Shown here in pieces: positions 25,727-40,700 of a stretch of DNA of 64,000 nt. This DNA is from Nematostella vectensis. Taxonomy: Eukaryota > Cnidaria > Anthozoa > Actiniaria > Edwardsiidae. Positions within the stretch are counted from its first letter, which is position 1, and each line of letters opens with the position of its first letter. The DNA lies in assembly GCF_932526225.1 (NCBI RefSeq), contig NC_064036.1, positions 10,175,519 to 10,239,518 of the forward strand. Direction: 5' to 3'. The position numbers and the translations under genes were made by a program. The notes below the pieces were generated by a model. The model worked only from the letters and a program-made list of their open reading frames with translations, had not been told where the DNA came from and made no database searches.

Positions 25727-28700
25727 ATGATGCTCAAGATGATTATTTTAGTTTCCTTAGTATACTTTGCATCTTCCTTGAAGACCTATTCCCAAAATGA
25801 CGAGGATGATGATAGAACATGGACGAAAGGTAGGAATTTACACTCAAAGTTAGTAAATGTCACAGGTTGTTTAGAAGATGCCTTATCCAACAGGTTAATT
25901 CTAGTACAATTTAGAATCATCTAATGCTAACTTGTCCGGCTGACGTCGTCATATGCTTTGAAGTGTTTAAAAACACTACGTCAAACAAACATCTAAAGTT
26001 TTTAATGCCTTCAAAACTTTAACCGCCATTAAATCTTCTAAGAACATATTCGTTTCATATTTCTGCCTTTTTGTTATGCTCCTATATTTGGTTATTAAAA
26101 TAAATTGCGATAAGTAATTTTTTTATGATTAACGCATCTTTTAAAACAAGATTTTTATTGTGTCTCTTACAAGGTATCCTAAACCAAAGCTACCACATCT
26201 AAATAAGAAATATATGAATCTATTACGATTTATGTACAACCTAATTAATAAACTTGTTTTTTTTGTAAAAGACTGCTTGAAAAGGCATATTACTCGTCAA
26301 AATTGATAAGACGACTAGTTTTTTGGCACTTAATAAATATTTAGATACATCCAGGATATTTAGATGCATTTAGCATAACAATGTATAGCAGGCTGTTGAA
26401 TGTCGACGAACTTCATCAGATCAAAGTAGGGGTCCAAATTAATGTGCTTTGTTATATTTCTTTCTTTATAAAACATAAATGTTTGTTTTTCATTAAAGTG
26501 TTCTCTCCACTAGTCCTTCGATCAAAGGATCGTTTACGGAAGGAATTTTTATTTGCAATACCAACCAAATAACCATTTTTTGGTAACAAACGCAAAATAA
26601 TAAAAAAAGGCCCAAATGTTTTTCCCTTTGAGGAGATGAAAGTAAATGTACACTTACAATCAACATCATTTTGTTAGGCTTCGTGGCGTCTTCTGCGGAC
26701 TCTACTATTTAGGCTTACTTGCCATTGTGGTTTTTGGGTGCATGACGAAGCAATTTTTTTTGCGCAGAAAACATTTTTAATTACTCTGTGTTTTGGAGTC
26801 ATGGTGTCGAGTAGTGAGAACACGTAGATTCAATCACTCCTGCACAGACCCCCTATATAGATAGGCAAAAAATTAAAACGTATCTTATATATTTTAGTAT
26901 TCTACATTATAAAGTAAATCCTCGAGGTAACAATATGGAACTGAAAAATTGCATCGTTAAAGTCTGGTTCTCACGACGACGTAAGCGTAAGCGGAGACGA
27001 AGCGTAAGAGTCTTATGTCGCGTGAGAACCGGCTCTACGTAAGCGCAAGGTTTTACGCATGCTCATTTCGTAGTCTAGTGCCCATACCTCCTCGACGAGC
27101 CAAAGCTGGATGGGTTAATTTATTCTTATGTTTCGCTTATGCTTACGTCAATCCGGTTTTCACGCGACGTAAGCGTAGCATAGACGTAAGATTATCAAAA
27201 CTTCCCGTTCTTCTTGCGCTTATGCTTGCTCTTACTTCGAGCCGGTTCTCACGCGACCTAAGACCATTACGCTCCCGAGAACCAACCTTAATATCGAGAA
27301 ATACCGTTAAATCGAGAGGATTTTCCAAATTCTGTAAACCTTTTTCTACTTAATTTCCCGTGTACTTAAATTCGTGAATTTAAATACTCGCGAAAAAGAC
27401 CGCAAATTTTGATCTCGCGAAATTTAAGGGATATAGAAAGAGTAACATACTTAGCAACGTTTGTACAAGCCTTGGTGCAAGCTCTATCGTTTTTTTAGAT
27501 TTAAAGATTCGCCTGTCATCTTCACAAATTTCCTCCAATATGTCCTTTTGCAGTCTTCAAATCGACCATCCCGTCCGGGTTCCTTGTTATGTGTAGCTAC
27601 GAGCGTCTCGTATCTTTCCATTATCGCCCTGTTCCTGATGTATCGTCAATTTCGAATAAAGTATAAACTTCAAATCCGCAAAATTTAATCCCCTGCAAAC
27701 ATAATTTTCCTTCGCGGTCGCGAAATCAAAGACTCGCGAAATCTGCCGAGAATTAAAGACGCGCAAAAATTTAGAAGATGGCGAGACTAGAAATTAATAT
27801 CGTTATATACCGAGATTGTCGTCATATCGAGTGTTATCGAGTATCGTTACATCGACTATCTTTGTTTCGAGGTTTTACTGTGATTATATTAAACTTTTAA
27901 TTAACTTTTCAATCTTAATCCAATTTTTAAGTGTTAGATACATATTTTCATGAATATATAAATATCTCACGAAATTAAGGCAGTTGTACTTCCGAAATTA
28001 GATTAGATTAGTTAGATTGTTATAATCCTGGTCATATGTGTTAGGAATTTTCCTTGCTTTATCTCCAACAGACGCTTATGATCAAACTATTCTCAATACA
28101 TACGAAGATGTCATTGGACCTGGGGTTTCTGACACGGACGAATTCCAGGAAGAATCCGAGAAAAGTTCTAAGAAACGAGTCTGCACAACAAAAGCGTGTC
28201 AAGACCTGTCGAATATCATAAGCAAGAACATGAATCCTTCTGTTGACCCGTGTAAAGATTTGTTTGAGTACAGCTGTGGAGGAATGCCCACGTCACACAG
28301 TACTTTCTCAAACGTCGCGGGAAGAGTGATGCTAGCTATGAAAGCTATCGTAGATGGACTGAATGCTGAGCCTCCAGGTAAACATAGTTGTGCGCAGTTA
28401 TACATAATGAATGTCGTCCCAGGTTCCCCCTACTTCGTGAGTTTTGTGCTTCTGACAGATGTCAGAGAGATAATGTTTTTAGGAACATAGCAGACTGCGG
28501 AGAAGAATTCGAAGGTTTTAAAAGCTTACTCGCGCGAAACCTGGTGCATAGGAGGCGACGAAACGGAGAAAAATAGGAATAGTTCCTTTTTCTTCCTTCT
28601 CTGTCCTCGCTTACTTCGCTCATGTTCATTCGACTCTCGCACGCGCCTTAACTCTAGCGTCTCAGTATCCCCTTGCTTTTCCTTAGCTAGTGAAATAGCT

Positions 28701-31700
28701 TAGAGCTTTTCTGAGTGTACATCAGCGGAACAGAGACGCAAGCAGAGAAGGACGAAAGGGACCCATTCCGTTTCTTGCCAGCTTCCTTCTCCGCTTGCGC
28801 CTCCTTCACACTATCTTTTACACGCGTGGCATGCATGCAAGCGTCTTTTCTTCTCCGTCTCCGCGACCTTTTCTATTGCAAAATTAGACCTTAAGCATAC
28901 AAAGGCATCTAAAAGAATAGATACGGCAAGAGCATTTCCATGCTATAAAATACCTTTTGCTATGAAAATCCGTGGAAATCTCTGCTTGGCACGAACGACA
29001 ACTTATGTAGCCTCGTATTTCATTTTTTTATGCCCCGCGAGCTTCGCTCTTGTCCATAGAACAATGGAAAATTATCGGGTCCGGCATAAGTTCCAATATG
29101 GCCCGCGAACTCAGTCAGTAAGATGTATATATGCGGGTTTTATGACAGCTAGCTACGCCTCGGACTATGTCTTATGTCTTATGTCTTATGTCTTATGTTA
29201 ACTGTTAATGTTAATGTCAATGTTAATGTTAATGTTAATGTTAACTGCTCGGACTATGTCTTATGTCTTATGTTCTTATGCCTGAACTATGTCTATGTCT
29301 CCTGAACTATGTCTATGTCTCCTGAACTATGTCTATGCCTCCTGAACTATGTCTACGTCTCCTGAACTATGTCTATGTCTCCTGAACTATGTCTACGCCT
29401 CCTGAACTATGTCTACGCCTCCTGAACTATGTCTATGCCTCCTGAACTATGTCTACGCCTCCTGAACTATGTCTACGCCTCCTGAACTATGTCTACGCCT
29501 CCTGAACTATGTCTACGCCTCCTGAACTATGTCTACGTCTCCTGAACTATGTCTATGTCTCCTGAACTATGTCTATGTCTCCTGAACTATGTCTATGTCT
29601 CCTGAACTATGTCTATACCTCCTGAACTATGTATACGTCTCCTGAACTATGTCTATGTCTCCTGAACTATGTCTATGTCTCCTGAACTATGTCTATGTCT
29701 CCTGAACTATGTCTATGCCTCCTGAACTATGTCTACGCCTCCTTAACTATGTCTACGCCTCCTGAACTATGTCTATGCCTCCTGAACTATGTCTATGCCT
29801 CCTGAACTATGTCTACGCCTCCTGAACTATGTCTACGCCTCCTGAACTATGTTTACGCCTCCTGAACTATGTCGACGTCTCCTGAACTATGTCTATGTCT
29901 CCTGAACTATGTCTATGTCTCCTGAACTATGTCTATACCTCCTGAACTATGTCTATGTCTCCTGAACTATGTCTATGTCTCCTGAACTATGTCTACGCCT
30001 CCTGAACTATGTCTATGTCTCCTGAACTATGTCTATGTCTCCTGAACTATGTCTATACCTCCTGAACTATGTCTATGTCTCCTGAACTATGTCTATACCT
30101 CCTGAACTATGTCGACGTCTCCTGAACTATGTCTACGCCTCCTGAACTATGTCTATGTCTCCTGAACTATGTCTATACCTCCTGAACTATGTCTATGTCT
30201 CCTGAACTATGTCTATGCCTCCTGAACTATGTCTATGTCTCCTGAACTATGTCTACGCCTCCTGAACTATGTCTACGCCTCCTGAACTATGTCTATGTCT
30301 CCTGAACTATGTCTATGCCTCCTGAACTATGTCTATGTCTCCTGACCTATGTCTATACCTCCTGAACTATGTCTATGTCTCCTGAACTATGTCTACGCCT
30401 CCTGAACTATGTCTATACCTCCTGAACTATGTCTATGTCTCCTGAACTATGTCTATGCCTCCTGAACTATGTCTATGTCTCCTGAACTATGTCTACGCCT
30501 CCTGAACTATGTCTACGCCTCCTGAACTATGTCTATGTCTCCTGAACTATGTCTACGCCTCCTGAACTATGTCTACGCCTCCTGAACTATGTCTACGTCT
30601 CCTGAACTATGTCTATGCCTCCTGAACTATGTCTGTGTCTCCTGAACTATGTCTGTCTCCTGAACTATGTCTATGCCTCCTGAACTATGTTTACGCCTCC
30701 TGAACTATGTCTATGTCTCCTGAACTATGTCTATGTCTCCTGAACTATGTCTATGTCTCCTGAACTATGTCTATGTCTCCTGAACTATGTCTACGCCTCC
30801 TGAACTATGTCTACGTCTCCTGAACTATGTCTACGTCTCCTGAACTATGTCTATGTCTCCTGAACTATGTCTATACCTCCTAAACTATGTCTATGTCTCC
30901 TGAACTATGTCTATGCCTCCTGAACTATGTCTATGTCTCCTGAACTATGTCTACGCCTCCTGAACTATGTCTACGCCTCCTGAACTATGTCTATACCTCC
31001 TGAACTATGTCTATGTCTCCTGAAGTATGTCTATACCTCCTGAACTATGTCTACGTCTCCTGAACTATGACTACGCCTCCTGAACTATGTCTACGTCTCC
31101 TGAACTATGTCTATGTCTCCTGAACTATGTCTATACCTCCTGAATTATGTCTATGTCTCCTGAACTATGTCTATACCTCCTGAATTATGTCTATGTCTCC
31201 TGAACTATGTCTATACCTCCTGAACTATGTCTACGTCTCCTGAACTATGTCTATGTCTCCTGAACTATGTCTATACCTCCTGAACTATGTCTATGTCTCC
31301 TGAACTATGTCTATACCTCCTGAACTATGTCTATGTCTCCTGAACTATGTCTATGTCTCTTGAACTATGTCTATGCCTCCTGAACTATGTCTATGTCTCC
31401 TGAACTATGTCTAGGCCTCCTGAACTATGTCTACGCCTCCTGAACTATGTCTACGCCTCCTGAACTATGTCTATGTCTCCTGAACTATGTCTATGTCTCC
31501 TGAACTATGTCTACGCCTCCTGAACTATATCTATACCTCCTGAACTATGTCTATACCTCCTGAACTATGTCTATGTCTCCTGAACTATGTCTATACCTCC
31601 TGAACTATGTCTATGTCTCCTGAACTATGTCTATGTCTCCTGAACTATGTCTATGCCTCCTGAACTATGTCTACGCCTCCTGAACTATGTCTACGCCTCC

Positions 31701-34700
31701 TGAACTATGTCTATGCCTCCTGAACTATGTCTATGCCTCCTGAACTATGTCTACGCCTCCTGAACTATGTCTACGCCTCCTGAACTATGTCTACGCCTCC
31801 TGAACTATGTCGACGTCTCCTGAACTATGTCTATGTCTCCTGAACTATGTCTATGTCTCCTGAACTATGTCTATACCTCCTGAACTATGTCTATGTCTCC
31901 TGAACTATGTCTATGTCTCCTGAACTATGTCTACGCCTCCTGAACTATGTCTATGTCTCCTGAACTATGTCTATGTCTCCTGAACTATGTCTATACCTCC
32001 TGAACTATGTCTATGTCTCCTGAACTATGTCTATACCTCCTGAACTATGTCGACGTCTCCTGAACTATGTCTACGCCTCCTGAACTATGTCTATGTCTCC
32101 TGAACTATGTCTATACCTCCTGAACTATGTCTATGTCTCCTGAACTATGTCTATGCCTCCTGAACTATGTCTATGTCTCCTGAACTATGTCTACGCCTCC
32201 TGAACTATGTCTACGCCTCCTGAACTATGTCTATGTCTCCTGAACTATGTCTACGCCTCCTGAACTATGTCTACGCCTCCTGAACTATGTCTACGTCTCC
32301 TGAACTATGTCTATGCCTCCTGAACTATGTCTGTGTCTCCTGAACTATGTCTGTCTCCTGAACTATGTCTATGCCTCCTGAACTATGTTTACGCCTCCTG
32401 AACTATGTCTATGTCTCCTGAACTATGTCTATGTCTCCTGAACTATGTCTATGTCTCCTGAACTATGTCTATGTCTCCTGAACTATGTCTATACCTCCTG
32501 AACTATGTCTACGCCTCCTGAACTATGTCTACGTCTCCTGAACTATGTCTATGTCTCCTGAACTATGTCTATGTCTACTGAACTATGTCTATACCTCCTG
32601 AACTATGTCTATGTCTCCTGAACTATGTCTATGCCTCCTGAACTATGTCTATGTCTCCTGAACTATGTCTACGCCTCCTGAACTATGTCTACGCCTCCTG
32701 AACTATGTCTATGTCTCCTGAACTATGTCTATACCTCCTGAACTATGTCTATGTCTCCTGAACTATGTCTATACCTCCTGAACTATGTCTACGTCTCCTG
32801 AACTATGACTACGCCTCCTGAACTATGTCTACGTCTCCTGAACTATGTCTATGTCTCCTGAACTATGTCTATACCTCCTGAATTATGTCTATGTCTCCTG
32901 AACTATGTCTACGCCTCCTGAACTATGTTTATACCTCCTGAACTATGTCTACGCCTCCTGAACTATGTCTATACCTCCTGAACTATGTCTATACCTCCTG
33001 AACTATGTCTATGTCTCCTGAACTATGTCTATGTCTCCTGAACTATGTCTATGCCTCCTGAACTATGTCTACGTCTCCTGAACTATGTCTACGCCTCCTG
33101 AACTATGTCTACGCCTCCTGAACTATGTCTACGCCTCCTGAACTATGTCTATGTCTCCTGAACTATGTCTATGTCTCCTGAACTATGTCTACGCCTCCTG
33201 AACTATGTTTATACCTCCTGAACTATGTCTACGCCTCCTGAACTATGTCTATACCTCCTGAACTATGTCTATACCTCCTGAACTATGTCTATGTCTCCTG
33301 AACTATGTCTATGTCTCCTGAACTATGTCTATGCCTCCTGAACTATGTCTATGTCTCCTGAACTATGTCTATACCTCCTGAACTATGTCTACGCCTCCTG
33401 AACTATGTCTACGCCTCCTGAACTATGTCTATGTCTCCTGAACTATGTCTACGCTTCCTGAACTATGTCTACGCCTCCTGAACTATGTCTACGTCTCCTG
33501 AACTATGTCTATGCCTCCTGAACTATGTCTATGTCTCCTGAACTATGTCTGTCTCCTGAACTATGTCTATGCCTCCTGAACTATGTCTACGCCTCCTGAA
33601 CTATGTCTACGCCTCCTGAACTATGTCTACGCCTCCTGAACTATGTCTATGTCTCCTGAACTATGTCTATGTCTCCTGAACTATGTCTATGTCTCCTGAA
33701 CTATGTCTACGCCTCCTGAACTATGTCTACGCCTCCTGAACTATGTCTACGTCTCCTGAACTATGTCTACGTCTCCTGAACTATGTCTATGTCTCCTGAA
33801 CTATGTCTATATCTCCTGAACTATGTCTATGTCTCCTGAACTATGTCTATGCCTCCTGAACTATGTCTACGCCTCCTGAACTATGTCTACGCCTCCTGAA
33901 CTATGTCTATGTCTCCTGAACTATGTCTATACCTCCTGAACTATGTCTATGTCTCCTGAACTATGTCTACGTCTCCTGAACTATGTCTACGTCTCCTGAA
34001 CTATGACTACGCCTCCTGAACTATGTCTACGTCTCCTGAACTATGTCTACGTCTCCTGAACTATGTCTATACCTCCTGAACTATGTCTATGTCTCCTGAA
34101 CTATGTCTATGTCTCCTGAACTATGTCTACACCTCCTGAACTATGTCTACGTCTCCTGAACTACGTCTATGTCTCCAGAACTATGTCTATACCTCCTGAA
34201 CTATGTCTATGTCTCCTGAACTATGTCTATGTCTCCTGAACTATGTCTATGTCTCCTGAACTATGTCTATGCCTCCTGAACTATGTCTATGTCTCCTGAA
34301 CTATGTCTATGTCTCCTGAACTATGTCTACGCCTCCTGAACTATGTCTACGCCTCCTGAACTATGTCTACGCCTCCTGAACTATGTCTACGCCTCCTGAA
34401 CTATGTCTATGTCTCCTGAACTATGTCTACGCCTCCTTAACTATGTCTATACCTCCTGAACTATGTCTACGCCTCCTGAACTATGTCTATACCTCCTGAA
34501 CTATGTCTATACCTCCTGAACTATGTCTATGTCTCCTGAACTATGTCTATGTCTCCTGAACTATGTCTATGCCTCCTGAACTATGTCTATGTCTCCTGAA
34601 CTATGTCTATACCTCCTGAACTATGTCTACGCCTCCTGAACTATGTCTACGCCTCCTGAACTATGTCTATGTCTCCTGAACTATGTCTACGCTTCCTGAA

Positions 34701-37700
34701 CTATGTCTACGCCTCCTGAACTATGTCTACGTCTCCTGAACTATGTCTATGCCTCCTGAACTATGTCTATGTCTCCTGAACTATGTCTGTCTCCTGAACT
34801 ATGTCTATGCCTCCTGAACTATGTCTACGCCTCCTGAACTATGTCTACGCCTCCTGAACTATGTCTACGCCTCCTGAACTATGTCTATGTCTCCTGAACT
34901 ATGTCTATGTCTCCTGAACTATGTCTATGTCTCCTGAACTATGTCTACGCCTCCTGAACTATGTCTACGCCTCCTGAACTATGTCTACGTCTCCTGAACT
35001 ATGTCTACGTCTCCTGAACTATGTCTATGTCTCCTGAACTATGTCTATATCTCCTGAACTATGTCTATGTCTCCTGAACTATGTCTATGCCTCCTGAACT
35101 ATGTCTATGCCTCCTGAACTATGTCTACGCCTCCTGAACTATGTCTACGCCTCCTGAACTATGTCTATGTCTCCTGAACTATGTCTATACCTCCTGAACT
35201 ATGTCTATGTCTCCTGAACTATGTCTACGTCTCCTGAACTATGTCTACGTCTCCTGAACTATGACTACGCCTCCTGAACTATGTCTACGTCTCCTGAACT
35301 ATGTCTATGTCTCCTGAACTATGTCTATACCTCCTGAACTATGTCTATGTCTCCTGAACTATGTCTATGTCTCCTGAACTATGTCTACACCTCCTGAACT
35401 ATGTCTACGTCTCCTGAACTACGTCTATGTCTCCAGAACTATGTCTATACCTCCTGAACTATGTCTATGTCTCCTGAACTATGTCTATGTCTCCTGAACT
35501 ATGTCTATGTCTCCTGAACTATGTCTATGCCTCCTGAACTATGTCTATGTCTCCTGAACTATGTCTATGTCTCCTGAACTATGTCTACGCCTCCTGAACT
35601 ATGTCTACGCCTCCTGAACTATGTCTACGCCTCCTGAACTATGTCTACGCCTCCTGAACTATGTCTATGTCTCCTGAACTATGTCTACGCCTCCTTAACT
35701 ATGTCTATACCTCCTGAACTATGTCTACGCCTCCTGAACTATGTCTATGCCTCCTGAACTATGTCTATGCCTCCTGAACTATGTCTATGCCTCCTGAACT
35801 ATGTCTATGTCTCCTGAACTATGTCTATGTCTCCTGAACTATGTCTATGTCTCCTGAACTATGTCTATGTCTCCTGAACTATGTCTATGCCTCCTGAACT
35901 ATGTCTATGTCTCCTGAACTATGTCTATGTCTCCTGAACTATGTCTATGTCTCCTGAACTATGTCTATGTCTCCTGAACTATGTCTACGCCTCCTGAACT
36001 ATGTCTACGCCTCCTGAACTATGTCTACGCCTCCTGAACTATGTCTATGTCTCCTGAACTATGTCTACGCCTCCTGAACTATGTCTACGCCTCCTGAACT
36101 ATGTCTACGTCTCCTGAACTATGTCTATGTCTCCTGAACTATGTCTATGTCTCCTGAACTATGTCTATGCCTCCTGAACTATGTCTACGTCTCCTGAACT
36201 ATGTCTATGTCTCCTGAACTATGTCTACGCCTCCTGAACTATGTCTACGCCTCCTGAACTATGTCTATGCCTCCTGAACTATGTCTACGCCTCCTGAACT
36301 ATGTCTACGCCTCCTGAACTATGTCTACGCCTCCTGAACTATGTCTACGCCTCCTGAACTATGTCTACGCCTCCTGAACTATGTCTACGTCTCCTGAACT
36401 ATGTCTATGTCTCCTGAACTATGTCTATGTCTCCTGAACTATGTCTATACCTCCTGAACTATGTCTACGTCTCCTGAACTATGTCTATGTCTCCTGAACT
36501 ATGTCTATACCTCCTGAACTATGTCTATGTCTCCTGAACTATGTCTATACCTCCTGAACTATGTCTATGTCTCCTGAACTATGTCTTTGTCTCCTGAACT
36601 ATGTCTATGCCTCCTGAACTATGTCTACGCCTCCTTAACTATGTCTACGCCTCCTGAACTATGTCTATGCCTCCTGAACTATGTCTATGCCTCCTGAACT
36701 ATGTCTACGCCTCCTGAACTATGTCTATGTCTCCTGAACTATGTCTGTCTCCTGAACTATGTCTATGCCTCCTGAACTATGTCTATACCTCCTGAACTAT
36801 GTCTACGTCTCCTGAACTATGTCTACGCCTCCTGAGCTATGTCTACGCCTCCTGAGCTATGTCTACGCCTCCTGAACTATGTCTACGTCTCCTGAACTAT
36901 GTCTACGCCTCCTGAACTATGTCTATGTCTCCTGAACTATGTCTATACTTCCTGAACTATGTCCATGTCTCCTGAACTATGTCTATGCCTCCTGAAATGT
37001 GTTCGTTTCCTGAACTATTTCTGCTTTTTCTCAGATAAAGACAGCGTGGATGGTAAACTCGTGACATGGTATAACACGTGCATGGATAAAAACCAGCGGG
37101 AGAAACTAGGCTCTACTCCGCTCAAGAAATTGATCGACAGCTTAGGGCCCTGGCCTTCTCTCACCGACGATTGGGATGAGGAGTCGTGGGATCTGGAGAA
37201 GGCTGTAGCGGCAATGCATCGTAATGGAACTATTGACGCACTCTTTTCCGCGGGACTCTCGAACAACGCGCACAACGTTAGCTCGCCTTTGCAGCCAGGG
37301 GTGAGAAGAGAGTTTAATTCCTAAACATAGTTGCGACGGCTCATATAGATACTTTGCAGGGGGCACACAAATCATCCAAATCATTGAGTTGTCACATAGC
37401 CAACTGTATACTCATATTCCGCCGACTCTAGCCGCTTTGACTTCGTTACCTTTTTAAAATGATTTTATGCAATACATGCCATTCTTTAGTTGTTCTAGAC
37501 GTATGGTATGGATTATATGTCGTCTTCTCTTTGGTATGCGTTATATGTCGTCTTTTCTTGGTAAGCGTTATATGTCGTCTTCTCTTGGAATGCGTTACAT
37601 TTCGTCTTCTCTTGGTATGCGTTATATGTCGTCTTTTCTTTATATGCGTTATATGTCGTCTTCTCTTGGTATGCGTTATATGTCGTCTTCTCTTGGTATG

Positions 37701-40700
37701 CGTTATGTGTCCTCTTCTCTTGTAGTTGTTCCGGCTGGAAAATTTTTTGTCGTCTGTTCTTTGTATGGATTATATGTCGTTTTTTTGCAGTTGTTTAAAG
37801 CCAAGCTTGGCCTCGAAGATGTCGATTTTTACGTCTCCAACTCACCATACCAGCGAAGGGTAGGTCACTTGTCATTAATCATATACCAACTTTTGCAAAA
37901 TTATTCGTCTATTTGTTTTCCCCTATCCTAGTACACCAACTGCTTTTTTGCAACCATCTTCGTCTATTTGTTATCACCTATCCTAGCACGCGCATGCCCG
38001 GGCGAGCAGTTGTCTTGCACAGTGCTCCGCCAAACCCGCTGGTTTTTGTACCTTTTACGATCTAGGAAAATTTATTCTTCCCTTTGGCTACTTACTAAAG
38101 ACCCTGTTTAGCCTCCTGGACGTTCTTGTGGGCTCTATTATAACCAAGGCCTATTGTCCTCGCGAACGCACCCCCCTTCCCCCCCCCCCCCCCCCCCCAC
38201 AACGTCTGCCGAAGGTCCACTTCCGGTTCCAAATGGACGTGCTATTTGTAGACAAAACTATCAAGCATAAGCTAGATCATTCTGGTACGTAGCCAAATCC
38301 GACAATAAACGTTTCGTGGAGATACTGCATAAAAAATCTCGTGGAGATACTGCATAAAAAAACTCCTTTTTGTTCTTTCGGGGATGGTCGGATTTTTATC
38401 AGATAACTTATTCCTTTCTTCCCCCCCCTGGAAAAATTAGGTCCACTTTTCGGATTTCGCAACCCCCCCCCCAGAAAAATCCTGGGTACGGGCCTATTTG
38501 TGGGGCTTGTATGAAACCTGTTAAATCTAACCAAGCTACTACCGAGTGCGAGGAGTGTCTCTTGTGGTATCACAAAAAGTGTATTTACCAATCAAAGCAA
38601 TCTTACGAGGCATTCTGCGATAACTCCAAGCTGACCTGGATCTGTCGTGCATGTCTATTTCCTAACTTCTCCTAGACATATTTCATGTCATGTCATGACT
38701 TTACATCTGTCAACGAATATTCCATCTTGGAACCATTAGTACAGACCCAGTTCTGGACTCGTCGTTCACACCTCTGATGACGTTATCTCCTGAAAACCGG
38801 CGACAAAACAACGCTACCTCCAGTACCCGGCCTTCTACATGCAAGACGAACAGTTATGTGCGCAAATATAAACAGCGTAAGGGGAAAAAATTTGAAATTC
38901 AGTCTTATCTGGAAATCGAGCAACCAGATATTGTGGCACTGCCGGAAACCAAGATCGACCCCAGTGTGCTAGACAATGAATTCTTTCCACCTGAACTAGG
39001 ATACTCCGTATTCAGGAAGGATAGGATACTGGGTGGCGGAGGAGTTTTCTTGGCCATTAAGTCATCTATGGCGCCACTGGTCTGTACTGACATTAACACG
39101 GAAAGTTCTGAGAGTATTTGGGCTCGGATACGCATGCGCGGTCGGTCGTTCTACCTTTGTAGTATTTACAGACCCCTTGATCAGTCAGTGGATGAGTTAT
39201 CAGCTTTACGTGATCAGCTTGGCGGCGTCCGCAAACTCCACCCATCGGACAACCCACCAGCTATCTATTTGTTGGGTGATTTCAATTTCCGACATGTGGA
39301 CTGGGTTTCCGTCACTCATCGTAACGGTGGCGAGCTCTGTCCGTCTGAAAGCCTTGCTGTCATTGACATCATGCGGGACTTTTACATGGAACAAATGATC
39401 ACCTTTCCCACGCGTGAAGATAAAACCCTGGATCTTCTAATAACTAACTGTCCAGGTCTGGTGTCTAAGGGTGACTACGATCAGATTCGCACGGATATGC
39501 AGTCGCATGAAAGGGAGTGCTTCGCATCTTGCCCTTATGAAAGATCAATCGAGGGGGACTGGAATCTATTCAAAGGGGCGCTACAAAGGTCCATTAAAGC
39601 TAACATCCCATCTAAGCTTATTAGTGGACGCGATGAATTACCATGGCTAACTCCGAGCCTGCGGCGCCTTATTAGGCAAAAACACCGCCTACACACAAAA
39701 TTCAAGAAGACGGGAAGTGCAAGAATGTGCTCGAAATGGCGCTCGGTTAGGAGGCTTTTGAGCTCCGCTCAGCGGATGTCATTGGGGATGTCCGATCAAA
39801 TTCCAAACTCTTCTGGAAGCTCATCGCCTCCCAGCGTAAAGACGGCCAATCTATGCCATCCCTTAAAAACCATGACCACTCACTCCCTCTATGAATCAGA
39901 TACAGAGAAGGCGACAGTCTCAAATCAGCAGTTATGCCTTAACTTCTCCTCTAAGAACACTAACTGTGCCCGGTGCCCGAAAAATGACTGAGATTCGTGT
40001 AACACCGGGTGGCGTCTTAAAACTCTTAAAAGGTCTCAAGACATCAAAATCAGCCGGCCCCGACAGGTTGCACCCTAAAATCCTTAAAGAGGTAGCAACC
40101 ACTATTACACCTATGCTGACGTACATCTTCCAAAAGCCTATTGACTCCGAATGCCTGCCGGAGGACTGGCGCATCGCCAATGTGTGCCCGCTCGTCAAAA
40201 ATGGCGATAGATCCCTTGCAGTAAACTATCGGCCAATCTCATTTACTAGTATTGTGTGCAAAGTCCTAGAGCATATCATTTGTACTAACATAATGGCTCA
40301 CATTGAATCTCACAACATATTGTCAGACCGCCAGCACCCGTTCAGGAGGATCATAGTTGCGTGACACACGTGTCATGTCATTCATGACTCGGCACTTGGT
40401 ATTGATTCTGGATTGCAGACCGACGCTTTCATAATCGATTTTGCGAAAGCATTCGACAAGGTACCGCACGAGAGACTAAAGTCCAAGCTCGCCAGCTATG
40501 GCATATGCGGTTTTACGCTATTGGATTGATGCCTTCTTATGTCAACGGAGGCAGCGGGTAGTAGTGAATGGATCAAAGTCGGAGTGGGCGCACGTGACAT
40601 CTGGCGTCCCTCAGGCACCGTTCTTGGTCCGGTATTGTTTAATTTATTTAATAACGATATCGTCGAAGTTGTGAGTAGCGGCTCAGAGGTCCGTATTTTT

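Noticed and set aside
29281..37018. CRISPR-like or protein-coding repeat array
   Set aside because: The repeats are contiguous without spacers in an animal intron, and stops occur in all frames. It is a minisatellite.
37459..37931. Frames with MRYMSSSLG or VICRLLLVC repeats
   Set aside because: They come from a 27-bp tandem repeat in an M13 intron; two frames are open at once and there is no domain.
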